A stretch of DNA of 64,000 nucleotides from a virus, in IMG/VR virus record IMGVR_UViG_3300020473_001965, positions 1 to 64,000 of that record. One strand, given 5' to 3'. The translations under genes were made by a program, and so were the position numbers. The notes under the pieces are model-generated. The model was not told the DNA's origin. It saw nothing but the letters and a program-made list of their open reading frames with translations, and made no database searches. Below, in pieces: positions 40,789 to 49,617 of the stretch. The first letter of the stretch is position 1; every line of letters starts with the position of its first letter.

Positions 40789-41365
40789 CGGAACCCGTGT
40801 GTATCATTGAGCGAACGGCAGTCCAGAACTCGATCTCATTAGTATGGTGACTCAGCTGCCTTCTCGAGTCATTCACTGATGTCCTCGATCGTTCGTCTAG
40901 CTTCTGAAGACAGGGCTCGAGCATTTCGTTGCCCGGCCCATAGACAAGCTTTACCCTGACATCCCCCGGCCGGGTGAGACGATGAAGATTGGTCAGCCAC
41001 TGAAAGAGGTAGTACGACACAGTCCTCGCTTCTTCTATGTTTGCAGCCGGAATGTAACCAGCAGGGGTATACCCAATAGTCACCTCATAGACTCCGCTTC
41101 CGCCCTCTTCTGACCGCTGGGTCACTAGAGGTTCTAGGGTGGACCATATCCTCTTTGCAGCTGTCCTCAACTCCTCGCGATCATCATCCGGCAAAGACCA
41201 TTGACTCAGTAGTCCAGACCCTTCAGGCCGGTGCTGCCAGACTTCTGTAAACAGCCCAGTCTCCACGTCATAGGCGTTTCTCAAATTGCTATCCCAAGCT
41301 TCGTCGACTGTAGGGGCGTATGTGATGTCCTCAAGCATTGTCTTGAGCAAGGACACTAGACCCAC
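40784..41365 (-). CDS. Unknown protein, paralogue of 44186-44923
   Basis: 193 aa. GVYEVTIGYTPAGYIPAANI near 100 matches GLYEISCGYRTIAYIPAKNV in the 245-aa protein at 44186. The shared domain is about 80 residues. Ends ...TGSV with GTGTAA. Confidence 0.6.
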   Translation of the reverse strand: MGLVSLLKTMLEDITYAPTVDEAWDSNLRNAYDVETGLFTEVWQHRPEGSGLLSQWSLPDDDREELRTAAKRIWSTLEPLVTQRSEEGGSGVYEVTIGYTPAGYIPAANIEEARTVSYYLFQWLTNLHRLTRPGDVRVKLVYGPGNEMLEPCLQKLDERSRTSVNDSRRQLSHHTNEIEFWTAVRSMIHTGSV

Positions 41366-41562
41366 CTGTCTAGTCGAGTAGAGTGCTCGAGCTTAGTTTC
41401 CTCTTCCTCTTCAACCTCAACCGGTGTTGGCTCCAGGTATGGGTCTAGACTATCGCCCCTGATCCACATCCCAAACTGAGCACCCCACGTCGGATGAAGG
41501 CTGATAGCAATGAGGAAGCCCCAGACTCCGAATCCGATGATAGTGAATAGCGCTTCAACCAT
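41356..41562 (-). CDS. Small membrane protein
   Basis: 68 aa. One membrane segment (LFTIIGFGVWGFLIAISL), acidic tail (EVEEEEETKLEH). Shares one base with the upstream stop. Confidence 0.6.
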   Translation of the reverse strand: MVEALFTIIGFGVWGFLIAISLHPTWGAQFGMWIRGDSLDPYLEPTPVEVEEEEETKLEHSTRLDRWV

Positions 41563-42905
41563 TACGCCGCCTCCTTGCTTGCATTGCCCTTCAGCTCCAC
41601 GACTGTGTCACCGCGGTGTGCGTCGAAGTACAGCTTGCGTCCCGGGACGATCACCCATGCCCGACGCATGCGGGAGGGACCAGGGTCGGCAGCCTCCCCG
41701 TCGGTGCAGACGATGTAGCCATCGAAGCGGTGACGGTTCTCTTCAGCGTGCCGAGCAACTGCCCTGAAGCACGTGCCGCCGCAGCGGAAGCGGTTGAGCT
41801 TCGAGCGCGAGCCCTTCTTCCAGACGATCTCATTGTCGGTGTCAACCGTGCTGTCGAATGGGTAGAAGGTGAACGTTACCTTGCGTGCCAGCTGCTCCAG
41901 CTCTGCGTAGAGCAGTGCCAGCGACTCATCATCAACCGAGCCACTCTGATCGACGTAGACTGCCACGTTGGCGCTGTGACCAATCTTGCGGCCGCTGTGG
42001 ATGTAGGGGTACTTGCGGTTGAGACGCTTCATGGTGCGGCTCTTGTTAGCGCGCTGACTCATGCCAACGAAGTTACGAAGGACTGCGCGCCAGTCAACCT
42101 CATTCGAGCACATCCGACGGAGCTCGCTCCGCATCTCAGCGGGCACCGAGCCCCACTGGCCCTTGCTGTCACACTTCTTGACTGCGTTCTTGAGGGCTTG
42201 CTTGACCTTGCCCTTGACGAGCTCCTTCTCAGCGTCGGTAGCACCCTCGCCCCACTCACCGTGGTCGTCCATGGTACCGGGAACGCCGTCTCCCTCTCCG
42301 GGCTGGCCGCCTTGGCCGTCGCCACCAGTGAGATCGTCCTTCATCTGCTCGTCATCCATCAGCTGGCCGAAGTACCACTCCGCGCTCATGTTCGGCGGGA
42401 AGCTTTCAATCTTTGCCGAGATGCGATCGAAGCGTGCCTTGGCCTGCTCATCGAGCTTGGCGTACGCATCCGGATCGATGTGGATGGCCTGGCCAGGAAT
42501 GAGACCACCCTTGGGAAGCTCCTCCACTGGGATGATCGAGTTGATCGCGAGGTCGGTCGCGTAGTTGTGAACGATGTGCGGGGTCTTCTTGCGGCTAGTC
42601 GTGTGCTCGAAGACCAGGTGGTACACCTCGTGCTTGAGAAGTCCCTTTACTTCTTTGTTGCTCAGCGAGGCGAGGAAGCGGCGGTTCCACCACATCTTGA
42701 TATCACCGTCCTTGGCGAGCACGCCGGCGGTCGGGATCGAGTCCGTCTCCACCTTGGTGACGTCACGAAGCATGGCCGAGAAAAAGGGCTCATCCCACAT
42801 CAACGCTGTGAGGTGGTTGCCAAGGTCGAAAGCAGCGAGCTCCGCGTCGGTCAGCTCTGCGCCTGGTGCCACTGGGATGTCGGTCGAGGTAGTGTTGTCA
42901 GCCAT
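41562..42905 (-). CDS. VWA-like metallopeptidase (DUF2201 type)
   Basis: 447 aa. N-terminal zinc-peptidase-like motif HEVYHLVFEH (92-101), a Gly/Asp-rich linker near 200-225, and a C-terminal VWA-like domain starting VAVYVDQSGSVDDES (about 318). Same arrangement as bacterial DUF2201 proteins that pair with MoxR ATPases; the ATPase gene is next upstream. The pair probably remodels a protein target. Confidence 0.85.
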   Translation of the reverse strand: MADNTTSTDIPVAPGAELTDAELAAFDLGNHLTALMWDEPFFSAMLRDVTKVETDSIPTAGVLAKDGDIKMWWNRRFLASLSNKEVKGLLKHEVYHLVFEHTTSRKKTPHIVHNYATDLAINSIIPVEELPKGGLIPGQAIHIDPDAYAKLDEQAKARFDRISAKIESFPPNMSAEWYFGQLMDDEQMKDDLTGGDGQGGQPGEGDGVPGTMDDHGEWGEGATDAEKELVKGKVKQALKNAVKKCDSKGQWGSVPAEMRSELRRMCSNEVDWRAVLRNFVGMSQRANKSRTMKRLNRKYPYIHSGRKIGHSANVAVYVDQSGSVDDESLALLYAELEQLARKVTFTFYPFDSTVDTDNEIVWKKGSRSKLNRFRCGGTCFRAVARHAEENRHRFDGYIVCTDGEAADPGPSRMRRAWVIVPGRKLYFDAHRGDTVVELKGNASKEAA

Positions 42906-42926
42906 TTGTTATCTCCTTACTATCTA

Positions 42927-42954
42927 ATAATATCACGCTGCGCCGAATCTTACA
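42927..42954 (-). promoter_or_regulatory. TGTAAR promoter 12
   Basis: TGTAAG at 42954-42949, 16 nt, TATTAT at 42932-42927. Drives 42905 to 40784. The rest of the gap to 43017 shows nothing. Confidence 0.75.
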
Positions 42955-43016
42955 CCAAAGCGCGCCAGCTCCACCACAGAGCTGACGCTTTGGCACACCC
43001 TCTAGCGAGGACTGAA

Positions 43017-44045
43017 TCATGAACGGCTAGCCTGAACGGCCTCGACGACCTTCTTACCGATGAGCTTGTGAAGCTTCTGGATGTTCTTCAGGTTGGAAGT
43101 ACCAGACACCTGGTTCCAGAGGTGAACGAGCATCTCGGAGCTAGGAAGAGCGTTGGCGAACGCGGCCACGTTGGCAGCCTGGCTGGCCTTCCACTCGTTG
43201 TCCTTGCAGTGAGCTGCGAGCTTGCCGATCAGGCCGTTGACCTTGGAGGCCTCGAAGCCCTTGATCTGCTCCGCCACTGCCTCGAAGTTGTCGAGCACGT
43301 CCTCAGCGGACACCTCGTTCTCCCAGTTCTTGGCGAACTCCACCAGCGAGATGGCAGCTTCAACACCGACCATACCCAGAGCGACCGGGTACCACACGTC
43401 GGAAGGCTGCTCCACCTCACCCATGTGCTTGAGGCTCAAGTCAAGGCGTTCCCACGAAGCGGGGTTCGGGGCGACCTTGCCAGGCTCCGTCGCTGCGGTA
43501 GGACGAAGGTGCTCCTCGTGCTGACGAATGAAGTCGACGATGACAGGGGCCAGACGACCCTCAGCCCAGTCGAGGAAGTCAGCGTGAGTCGGCTCCAACT
43601 CAATGCTCCAGAAACGACGGAGAAGAGCAGGGTCCATCTCGTTGACCTCGTACTCGGCACCAACGTTGACCGCCGCGAAGACGCGGGTGTCAGGGTGCAG
43701 CTTGTGACCGTTGAGCTCCCGGTCCAGGACGATCTGGAACGCAGCCTGAATGACCTCGGGGGTCGCACGGTTGAGCTCGTCCATGAAGAGGACGACTGGC
43801 TCACGGCAAGCTTGAGCGTACCAGTCTGGCGGGCAGAAGCGAGTGGTACCATCGACCAGCTCGGGGAGACCAACCATGTCACCTTCGCTCATTTGCGACA
43901 GGCGGCGGTCGATCACCGGCAGCTCCAACCCGGCTGCGATATCCTTGACGAGGTACGACTTACCGATACCGGTAGGACCTTGAATGAGGACCGCAATCTC
44001 TGCGGGGAGGCGAGGGGCGATGTTGTTGAAAGTCTTGATGTCCAT
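43017..44045 (-). CDS. MoxR-type AAA ATPase
   Basis: 342 aa, usual MoxR length. Walker A QGPTGIGKS (22-30), Walker B PVVLFMDELNR near 100, sensor-1 and Arg-finger region (ALLRRFWSIEL) near 160. MoxR proteins act as chaperones with VWA partners; the VWA gene follows behind its own promoter. Confidence 0.9.
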   Translation of the reverse strand: MDIKTFNNIAPRLPAEIAVLIQGPTGIGKSYLVKDIAAGLELPVIDRRLSQMSEGDMVGLPELVDGTTRFCPPDWYAQACREPVVLFMDELNRATPEVIQAAFQIVLDRELNGHKLHPDTRVFAAVNVGAEYEVNEMDPALLRRFWSIELEPTHADFLDWAEGRLAPVIVDFIRQHEEHLRPTAATEPGKVAPNPASWERLDLSLKHMGEVEQPSDVWYPVALGMVGVEAAISLVEFAKNWENEVSAEDVLDNFEAVAEQIKGFEASKVNGLIGKLAAHCKDNEWKASQAANVAAFANALPSSEMLVHLWNQVSGTSNLKNIQKLHKLIGKKVVEAVQASRS

Positions 44046-44094
44046 GCTAGTTTCCTTGGTTAGAGGGGGTGTGTTTTTGTTTCCTTACTATCTA

Positions 44095-44122
44095 ATAATA
44101 TCACGTCGCGACGGGTCTTACA
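44095..44122 (-). promoter_or_regulatory. TGTAAR promoter 13
   Basis: TGTAAG at 44122-44117, 16 nt, TATTAT at 44100-44095. Drives the MoxR gene. The 63 nt beyond are non-coding. Confidence 0.75.
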
Positions 44123-44185
44123 CCGTTTTCACCGCTTATTAGTAAGTATTCTGTTCAACGGTGAAACTCTGCGGTGGAGCTGCCG

Positions 44186-44923
44186 CTAGGCAGCGTCCTC
44201 TTCGTCGTTCTCGAGAATGCCCATCGTCATCGCGAGGGCGAGGCACGCCTCTTCCTTCTCACGCCGGAGGTTCGCGAGCTTCGACTCATGACGCTCGATC
44301 TCGTCTTGGATTCGCTGGTCGTAGCGATCGGCGCCGCTGTTGCTCTGAAGTCGCTCAGCATTCGCGATCGTCGGGTAGGTCTCCCAGCTGATGCGCATGC
44401 GATCCGGGTCTAGACCCAGCGGGCCGACGAGCATCGCGCTCGCGAGCTGCTCTGCTTCTGCGACGTTCTTTGCCGGAATGTACGCGATGGTACGGTACCC
44501 GCAGCTGATCTCGTAGAGACCGATGACAGTGTCTTCATGACGATGCTGATAGTTGCGCATGTACCTCACGCGGTTGTACACGCGGTCGTCGAGGCGGTTC
44601 TCGCGGCGGACCTTAGCCTTGTACGAGCTCTTCTTGCCTTTGCGGCGCTCCAGCTCATCCGCGTGCCAATCCACCGCATCACTCGAGTTCACGAAGCCAA
44701 GGGCGTGGATCTGATCGAACGTGTAGCCCCAAAGCTGACAGTCGTCATTCTCGTTGACGTACTTGTCGCGGTACTTGTTGTACCGGTCGCACCAGACTTC
44801 TTTTCGGACCACGCGCGGCGGTCCGTGCGGGCTCCTGCCCAGCGTGCCCTTCGGCTTCGCCTGCAACAGGTCGTCAATGATGGCGAATCGGGTCGCGCTC
44901 GGGGTCGGTACGAATGGCTTCAT
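44186..44923 (-). CDS. Unknown protein, paralogue of 40784-41365
   Basis: 245 aa. Basic N-terminal half (KYRDKYVNENDD), shared GLYE...GY...AYIPA domain near 150, and a coiled-coil end (IERHESKLANLRREKEE). AAGGAGAACA site. Confidence 0.6.
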   Translation of the reverse strand: MKPFVPTPSATRFAIIDDLLQAKPKGTLGRSPHGPPRVVRKEVWCDRYNKYRDKYVNENDDCQLWGYTFDQIHALGFVNSSDAVDWHADELERRKGKKSSYKAKVRRENRLDDRVYNRVRYMRNYQHRHEDTVIGLYEISCGYRTIAYIPAKNVAEAEQLASAMLVGPLGLDPDRMRISWETYPTIANAERLQSNSGADRYDQRIQDEIERHESKLANLRREKEEACLALAMTMGILENDEEDAA

Positions 44924-44957
44924 ATGTCTGTTCTCCTTAGTGATTCCTTACTATCTA

Positions 44958-44985
44958 ATAATACCATGCGCCGGCGGGCTTTACA
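44958..44985 (-). promoter_or_regulatory. TGTAAR promoter 14
   Basis: TGTAAA at 44985-44980, 16 nt, TATTAT at 44963-44958. Drives 44186. Confidence 0.75.
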
Positions 44986-45002
44986 CCAAACGCCGCTCCG
45001 CT

Positions 45003-45221
45003 TCAGCGGTGGCAACCGTCGTCACGCCAGACGATCGTCCCACGCTTCGTGTTCATGTAGTCACTGATCACCAGCAGCTCACCATCGGGGTGCGGGTGCG
45101 CGGCGACCACGCAGTAGTCGTACGCGTCCAGGACATATGTCTCGAAGGCATGCAGAGTCCTCGCCTTGTGGGCCAGTACCCGAAGCTCCGCCGCTGGGAT
45201 TCTCTGTCTCTTGCTGCTCAT
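45003..45221 (-). CDS. Small protein
   Basis: 72 aa; ATG behind AAAGGAGAACG. ETYVLDAYDYCVVAAHPHP core, GTIVWRDDG end; possible small barrel. Follows the 45246 gene. Confidence 0.55.
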   Translation of the reverse strand: MSSKRQRIPAAELRVLAHKARTLHAFETYVLDAYDYCVVAAHPHPDGELLVISDYMNTKRGTIVWRDDGCHR

Positions 45222-45245
45222 CACGTTCTCCTTTGTGCGCATTCT

Positions 45246-45698
45246 TTACGCTCCGTATCCGTACTCTTCTGCCTTCGCCTCGTAGATCTCCCACTGCTCC
45301 AGCTCATATCCACCATTTGGGCGCAAGCCCAATGCGACTTCCTCACGGTCCTGCCGCTCCTGCTCAGCCAGCCACGCCGCCTCGGCCTCCCACTGCTCCT
45401 TCGCAGTCTCCGCCATGCGCACGTTCGCAGCCCAGACCTCTTCGAGGGTCATGTCCTCGTGGGGCATGCGCTTGCAACCCCACACGTCCTTGTGCCACTC
45501 ACAGTACGCATCGCGAGCCGAGCTCAGCTCCAACTCATAGACATTGGCGTACTCTTCCGCCAGGTCTTCCGACATGTTGGTCCAGAAGTCCCAGCCCTCC
45601 GCCACTGCCTGCGCATCGCGCGCGGCGTTCTGCGCCCGGATGTAACCCAGGACGTCAGTGTTTCCGAGGAGGCCAAGTTCGCGGGTGGTGAGGGTCAT
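45246..45698 (-). CDS. Helical charged protein
   Basis: 150 aa, Glu/Trp/Ala-rich helices (ETAKEQWEAEAAWLAEQE). First gene behind promoter 15. No family. Confidence 0.6.
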   Translation of the reverse strand: MTLTTRELGLLGNTDVLGYIRAQNAARDAQAVAEGWDFWTNMSEDLAEEYANVYELELSSARDAYCEWHKDVWGCKRMPHEDMTLEEVWAANVRMAETAKEQWEAEAAWLAEQERQDREEVALGLRPNGGYELEQWEIYEAKAEEYGYGA

Positions 45699-45750
45699 GC
45701 TAAGCTCCGATTCTGCGCCGGCCGAGTTGCCGCCGATTCCTTACTATCTA

Positions 45751-45778
45751 ATAATATCACGCGGGCTCGAGTCTTACA
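45751..45778 (-). promoter_or_regulatory. TGTAAR promoter 15
   Basis: TGTAAG at 45778-45773, 16 nt, TATTAT at 45756-45751. The 280 nt upstream hold no supported gene. Confidence 0.75.
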
Positions 45779-45941
45779 CAAAAACGCGCGTTACTCCGAT
45801 ATCAATATCCGGGCAACATCCGATATCACCTCCCGCCGGGAACACGGGAAGACGCTGAGCACGCGCGCTGCGACCCTGCGTAAATATTTTGCGCCCCTCA
45901 CCCGGTGCCGCGCGGTGGTGGAGCTCAGACCAGGAGACGTT

Positions 45942-45960
45942 GAAAGTGATAATCATTATC
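45942..45960. promoter_or_regulatory. Fur-box-like site
   Basis: GAAAGTGATAATCATTATC matches 17 of 19 bases of the classical Fur box GATAATGATAATCATTATC. Next to it, 45970-45987, is TGAATG-N6-CATTCA. Whether any host Fur binds is unknown; no obvious gene starts here. Confidence 0.45.
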
Positions 45961-46060
45961 AAAAACTAATGAATGAACATTCATTCACTCACACGTCCGC
46001 GCGGCCCGGGCCACCCATGAACGCACATTCACTCCGGGCCGCGCTAAATGTTGATTCGAC

Positions 46061-46297
46061 TCAGCTCTGCTGATGCTTACGCAAAGGCTCTCGAATCCAG
46101 TCAGTAGCTTCCTTACCGATCGGGAGCCGGCCGAGCACGGGTTCGTGTGTACCCTTAGAGCATGCCAACACCCAGCCGTCGTCGACTAATCCCTTCGCGT
46201 GCTCCCACATAACGTCTGAGTCGTGTGGGCCGATGACGCAACGATACTTCAATTCAACGCTACCTCGCTCAACAAATATTACTGTCCAAATCAACAC
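46061..46297 (-). CDS. Small unknown protein
   Basis: 78 aa from GTG behind GAGGTGA (tight spacing; a later TTG is possible). VELKYRCVIGPHDSDVMWEH and GWVLACSKGTHEPV; a double-psi or dsRBD-like small fold. Single gene in a sparse region. Confidence 0.5.
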   Translation of the reverse strand: MLIWTVIFVERGSVELKYRCVIGPHDSDVMWEHAKGLVDDGWVLACSKGTHEPVLGRLPIGKEATDWIREPLRKHQQS

Positions 46298-46783
46298 TCA
46301 CCTCAATAAAATTAATTTTTGCCCACCCTGAACCCGTGCCACTTTATCGGTCGAAACCGGTGCACACCACGCCACTACTTCGCTCGGGGGATGAGCTTCA
46401 GTGCACGCCAAACGTCGATGCCCGAGGGTCACCGCGAAACCTCCTACTCTTTATCTTACCGCAGGGAGCGACAGTGTACACTTTGCGAGTCTTTTTTTAT
46501 TTTTACAACAAAAACGTGTACAATATGTGAGCCCGGGCTAAGTACGCTAGTCCCCCGATTCCCGTCAGTTTTCGACCTGTCAATGCGTACGCTGACCCGA
46601 GTACTCGCGGAGGGGGCGTGTCGAGGGCTGCTCTACGGGCTACCATGCGTGGCCATTTAGCCACGTGCCATTGATCATGGGGAGTACCCAAGTCCGCTTT
46701 TTTAGAGTGTACGAAAAGCCCGGGCAAAAGTACCTCTGGTCGACGAAGAGAGAGATAGCCCTCGTTACCCAATGCTAGTGCGC
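46298..46783. other. Intergenic region without supported genes
   Basis: No frame combines a ribosome site with plausible composition. It holds AGCCCGGGCT-type palindromes near 46535 and 46715 and two GTGTACA sites near 46474 and 46515. Confidence 0.4.
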
Positions 46784-47000
46784 GAGTAACGGGTCGTCGA
46801 CGAGTAACTTGCGGGCATTAGTTACTTGCGGGCCCGAGGAAAAGTTACTTGCGGGCAGGGCGCAAGCGCGAGCAAAGCTGGGCACAAGTTACTCGTCGTC
46901 TGAGGAAAAGTTCGAGGAAAAGTAACTTGTCGAAGGGTCGCGTGTCGTTCCCTCTCTATACGAGTATGAGTACGAGGACGAGTTACTTGTCGTCCCCCAC
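46784..47000. repeat. Cluster of AGTWACTTG-type short repeats
   Basis: Seven copies of GAGTAAC/AGTTACTTG-type units, in either orientation, at about 46784, 46802, 46818, 46842, 46886, 46919 and 46980, several followed by CGGGC or TCG. The palindromic core is CAAGTWACTTG. More copies lie near gene ends up to 54.6 kb, including a perfect 15-nt palindrome GACAAGTAACTTGTC at about 50800. Confidence 0.6.
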
Positions 47001-47015
47001 TCTCTTCCTTTCTCT

Positions 47016-47756
47016 CTATAGCGTTTCTTGTTTTTTGCCGCCGTGATTGGGCCGGAGTCGGGCTGTTAGCTTGACGTCTCGGCTGATCACTGTCTTGCCT
47101 CGGGTGTTGGGCATGGTCGTTAGCTTGAACTCCTCCCACACGTCTTCTCGATAGAGGATGATCGGGTCCTGCCCCTTGAGTCCTGTTCCGTTCCAGTTGG
47201 GTGACTTCATGACCCACTCATCAACGGCCGTCTTGACTCCTTGCTTCTCGCTTTCTTCTCTCTTTGTCGCCTTGTCGTTGCCCTTGTACTCATCCCGATC
47301 CGAGTAGTACAGATCAGTCTCAGCCCACTGCCCGTGATAGTCGTCACAGACTATGATCGACATGGGATGGATCACGGCTTGAATCAGCTCGAGCTCCTTC
47401 ATCACCGTCTTGTAGTTGTGGTCTCCATCGACTAACACAAGGTCGAACTTTGACTTTCTATTTTGATTAAGCTCAAGCCACTCGAGACTGTTAATGTGTT
47501 GAAGGATGACGTCCCTTCCCCTTCTCTCATCGAGCCCAAGCAAGTCAACATGCGCGTACTGTGATAGTTGTTCGATCACTAGCTCACACGGAATGATGTC
47601 GATTCCCACGTAAGTAAAGCCCTTGAACAGGCTCAAGTTATGAATCAGGGGCAATGCAGTCTGCCCTCGATGAACTCCTATTTCTAGTACCTTGGGTTCC
47701 TGATATCCTGCGAGATACCCTTCACATATTGTTTTAACAAAGCCTAAGTATGACAT
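47016..47756 (-). CDS. SAM-dependent methyltransferase
   Basis: 246 aa. Motif I VLEIGVHRGQTA near 24, acidic GIDIIP near 51, and FDLVLVDGDHNYKTV near 104 (Methyltransf_24-like). HPMSIIVCDDYHG follows. C-terminal tail is basic. Likely a small-molecule or surface-glycan methyltransferase beside sulfotransferases. Confidence 0.8.
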   Translation of the reverse strand: MSYLGFVKTICEGYLAGYQEPKVLEIGVHRGQTALPLIHNLSLFKGFTYVGIDIIPCELVIEQLSQYAHVDLLGLDERRGRDVILQHINSLEWLELNQNRKSKFDLVLVDGDHNYKTVMKELELIQAVIHPMSIIVCDDYHGQWAETDLYYSDRDEYKGNDKATKREESEKQGVKTAVDEWVMKSPNWNGTGLKGQDPIILYREDVWEEFKLTTMPNTRGKTVISRDVKLTARLRPNHGGKKQETL

Positions 47757-47819
47757 GACTAGATTATACAGAGTCTGTGTTTTCTTGTATTGATTCTAAC
47801 GAGAGAATATTTACTTTAT

Positions 47820-48569
47820 ATGAGCACGTGGGAAGAGCTAAGCGAGAAACACAGTCCGATCGTCTGGCTTCCCACACGTGAGACTTGGCACACATGTCGC
47901 TGTCGATACTATGTACACATTCCCAAGACAGGAGGCAAGATGTTTCGATCACATGGCACGCCTGACTTCGGTAGTCGGGGTTTCGAGTTCAGCCGCAAGC
48001 ACGTGTGGGACCCGCGAGTAACTTATCCAAAACAGGGCGCAAGTTACTTTTCAACTGTTCGCAACCCATACGATTGGCTCATTAGCATGTGGTTCTACAA
48101 TTGGGGTGAAAAGGTAGGTGCAGGCCCTCAGGACATGTACCTGTCTCTTGAACACTTCCTTTATGACTTTAACTCCCCTAAGCTGACGGGCAAGAACCAG
48201 TGGGACACGAGAGAGCTTGGCGCGACCAAGCATATCATGTGGCCTCTAAGATACTTTCAACTTGCGCAAACATTCGATCCTTTCGATTCGCCCGGAAGGA
48301 AGGAAAGCTTTGCTTCTTTCTACATCAGGCTTGAACGAATTGATAGTTTTTTTAGAGATGCATGGTCATGGACATCTAAGTCTAAGCCGCCAAAGACTAA
48401 CACATCGAAGCACAACGATTATCGTACATATTACACACCTGACCTCGTTGATCACATAGCCAACTGGAGGGGTCAAGAGCTTTCACTGATGGGTTACGAT
48501 TTTGATGGGCCCAAAGGTCCTGAAGTTACGTTTTCGATAAGAGGTTCTTACTATTATCAGCCTGAATGA
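47820..48569 (+). CDS. Sulfotransferase-like protein A
   Basis: 249 aa; ATG preferred over a TTG 10 codons upstream. YVHIPKTGGK near 30 is the 5'-phosphosulfate (PAPS) loop and TVRNPYDWLISMWF near 82 the 3'-phosphate site. C-terminal YRTYYTPDLVDHI. Only + strand member of the cluster; its end overlaps sulfotransferase B by 13 nt. Would transfer sulfate to a sugar or other hydroxyl. Confidence 0.8.
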   Translation: MSTWEELSEKHSPIVWLPTRETWHTCRCRYYVHIPKTGGKMFRSHGTPDFGSRGFEFSRKHVWDPRVTYPKQGASYFSTVRNPYDWLISMWFYNWGEKVGAGPQDMYLSLEHFLYDFNSPKLTGKNQWDTRELGATKHIMWPLRYFQLAQTFDPFDSPGRKESFASFYIRLERIDSFFRDAWSWTSKSKPPKTNTSKHNDYRTYYTPDLVDHIANWRGQELSLMGYDFDGPKGPEVTFSIRGSYYYQPE

Positions 48570-49348
48570 TCTGGAATGATAAAGGGGCATGTGACTTTTA
48601 TCGCCCGATAATCGTCCATGGGCCCATCAAAATCATAACCAAGCATGTGAAGCTCTTGTCTTCGAAACTCGGATATCACACTTATCATCTCGACATCGTA
48701 AAAGTCCCGATAGTCACGCCTCTTTCTTACTTTTGACCGATTAAGCCATAAGACTTCCTCTGTCTCTTGATCACCTCGGAGATAACGTATCACTTCATCT
48801 AAGTGTTCGAATCGAATGTAAAAGTCAGCAAAGCTGTGGGAAAGCAATCTCTTTTTTTTGAAAGACTGGAACGTCTGCCATGTCTGGAGATATCGAAGAG
48901 GCCATCGGGCGTTGTCCCAACCCCTCGCTGACTTCCTATTCCAGTACGTCATTTGAGTCGGACCGGGTTGATGCATGTCCATGATGAAGTCTTTGAAACT
49001 CGGGTATGAGCCGCGGATTCCAGCTTGACCCCATGGCCCGTGAAACCACATGCTCAACAGTAAGTCGTATGGGTTTCTGATACATGAGAAGATTATGTGC
49101 CCTTCCGGGCGTGCTTTGCACCAGTCATGATTTGTCTTGCTAACATATGATCGCTTACCTGTAACATGATTAAAGATAGACTCGAGTTCTTTAGATATCG
49201 TGTGCCCTGCCGTCTTGTGTATGTGCACGAACATGTTTTTCTTCGGCCCGCACAACAGAGCGTAAACTTCTGCCATCGGTACTTCTAAGGGAAAACCTCC
49301 TGTTGTGGATGCTCCACTATCTCTGACTAACTCATAAAATGTGCTCAT
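48557..49348 (-). CDS. Sulfotransferase-like protein B
   Basis: 263 aa. FVHIHKTAGHT near 40 replaces PKTGG; CIRNPYDLLLSMWF near 88 is intact. RDFYDVEMISVI matches the C-terminal block of A. The changed PAPS loop may lower activity. Confidence 0.75.
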   Translation of the reverse strand: MSTFYELVRDSGASTTGGFPLEVPMAEVYALLCGPKKNMFVHIHKTAGHTISKELESIFNHVTGKRSYVSKTNHDWCKARPEGHIIFSCIRNPYDLLLSMWFHGPWGQAGIRGSYPSFKDFIMDMHQPGPTQMTYWNRKSARGWDNARWPLRYLQTWQTFQSFKKKRLLSHSFADFYIRFEHLDEVIRYLRGDQETEEVLWLNRSKVRKRRDYRDFYDVEMISVISEFRRQELHMLGYDFDGPMDDYRAIKVTCPFIIPDHSG

Positions 49349-49354
49349 GTTTAG

Positions 49355-49591
49355 TTACTCGTCGCCATCGTCACCGATAGCTTCAACTGGGCATGACTCT
49401 AGAGCCTCATAGCACTGGTCTAGTTCCTCGTCGTTCTCGGGTTGCTTGTACACGATATCATGATCCTCGTCATCACTTATGCGAAAGTTATTGGGCGCGC
49501 AATCAGAACAGACGGAGCAGATGATGCACTCCCGATCGACGTAGAATTTTCCGGGGACGTTGTCTTCCCACTTATCGTTTTTATCTGCCAT
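49355..49591 (-). CDS. Ferredoxin (4Fe-4S type)
   Basis: 78 aa. CIICSVCSDCAPNNF near 23 and SCPVEAIG near 67 provide the cluster Cys residues of a small single-cluster ferredoxin. Phage ferredoxins are known to feed electrons to host or phage reductases. Lies between two sulfotransferases. Confidence 0.85.
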   Translation of the reverse strand: MADKNDKWEDNVPGKFYVDRECIICSVCSDCAPNNFRISDDEDHDIVYKQPENDEELDQCYEALESCPVEAIGDDGDE

Positions 49592-49617
49592 GTAGATATC
49601 TATCGAGCCTTCGAGGA

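Noticed and set aside
41616-43022. Long + strand frame opposite the VWA gene
   Set aside because: It is the shadow of a GC-rich gene with clear HExxH and VWA motifs; no ribosome site and unlikely composition.
43068-44063. Long + strand frame opposite the MoxR gene
   Set aside because: Shadow of a Walker-motif protein; composition is a complement artefact.
45774-45962. 62-codon minus frame ending at promoter 15
   Set aside because: Its start lies on the Fur-like site, it lacks a ribosome site, and composition is GC shadow-like. Not excluded.
44754-46073. 439-codon + strand frame
   Set aside because: It crosses promoters 14 and 15 and opposes two supported genes. No ribosome site and no motif; its end only repeats MNEHS/MNAHS-like codons.
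46784-47000. CRISPR array
   Set aside because: The repeats are about 11-15 nt, in both orientations, and irregularly spaced.
46503-47217. Minus frames at 46503-46772 and 46822-47217
   Set aside because: Arg/Pro-rich low-complexity products through the repeat cluster, without ribosome sites.
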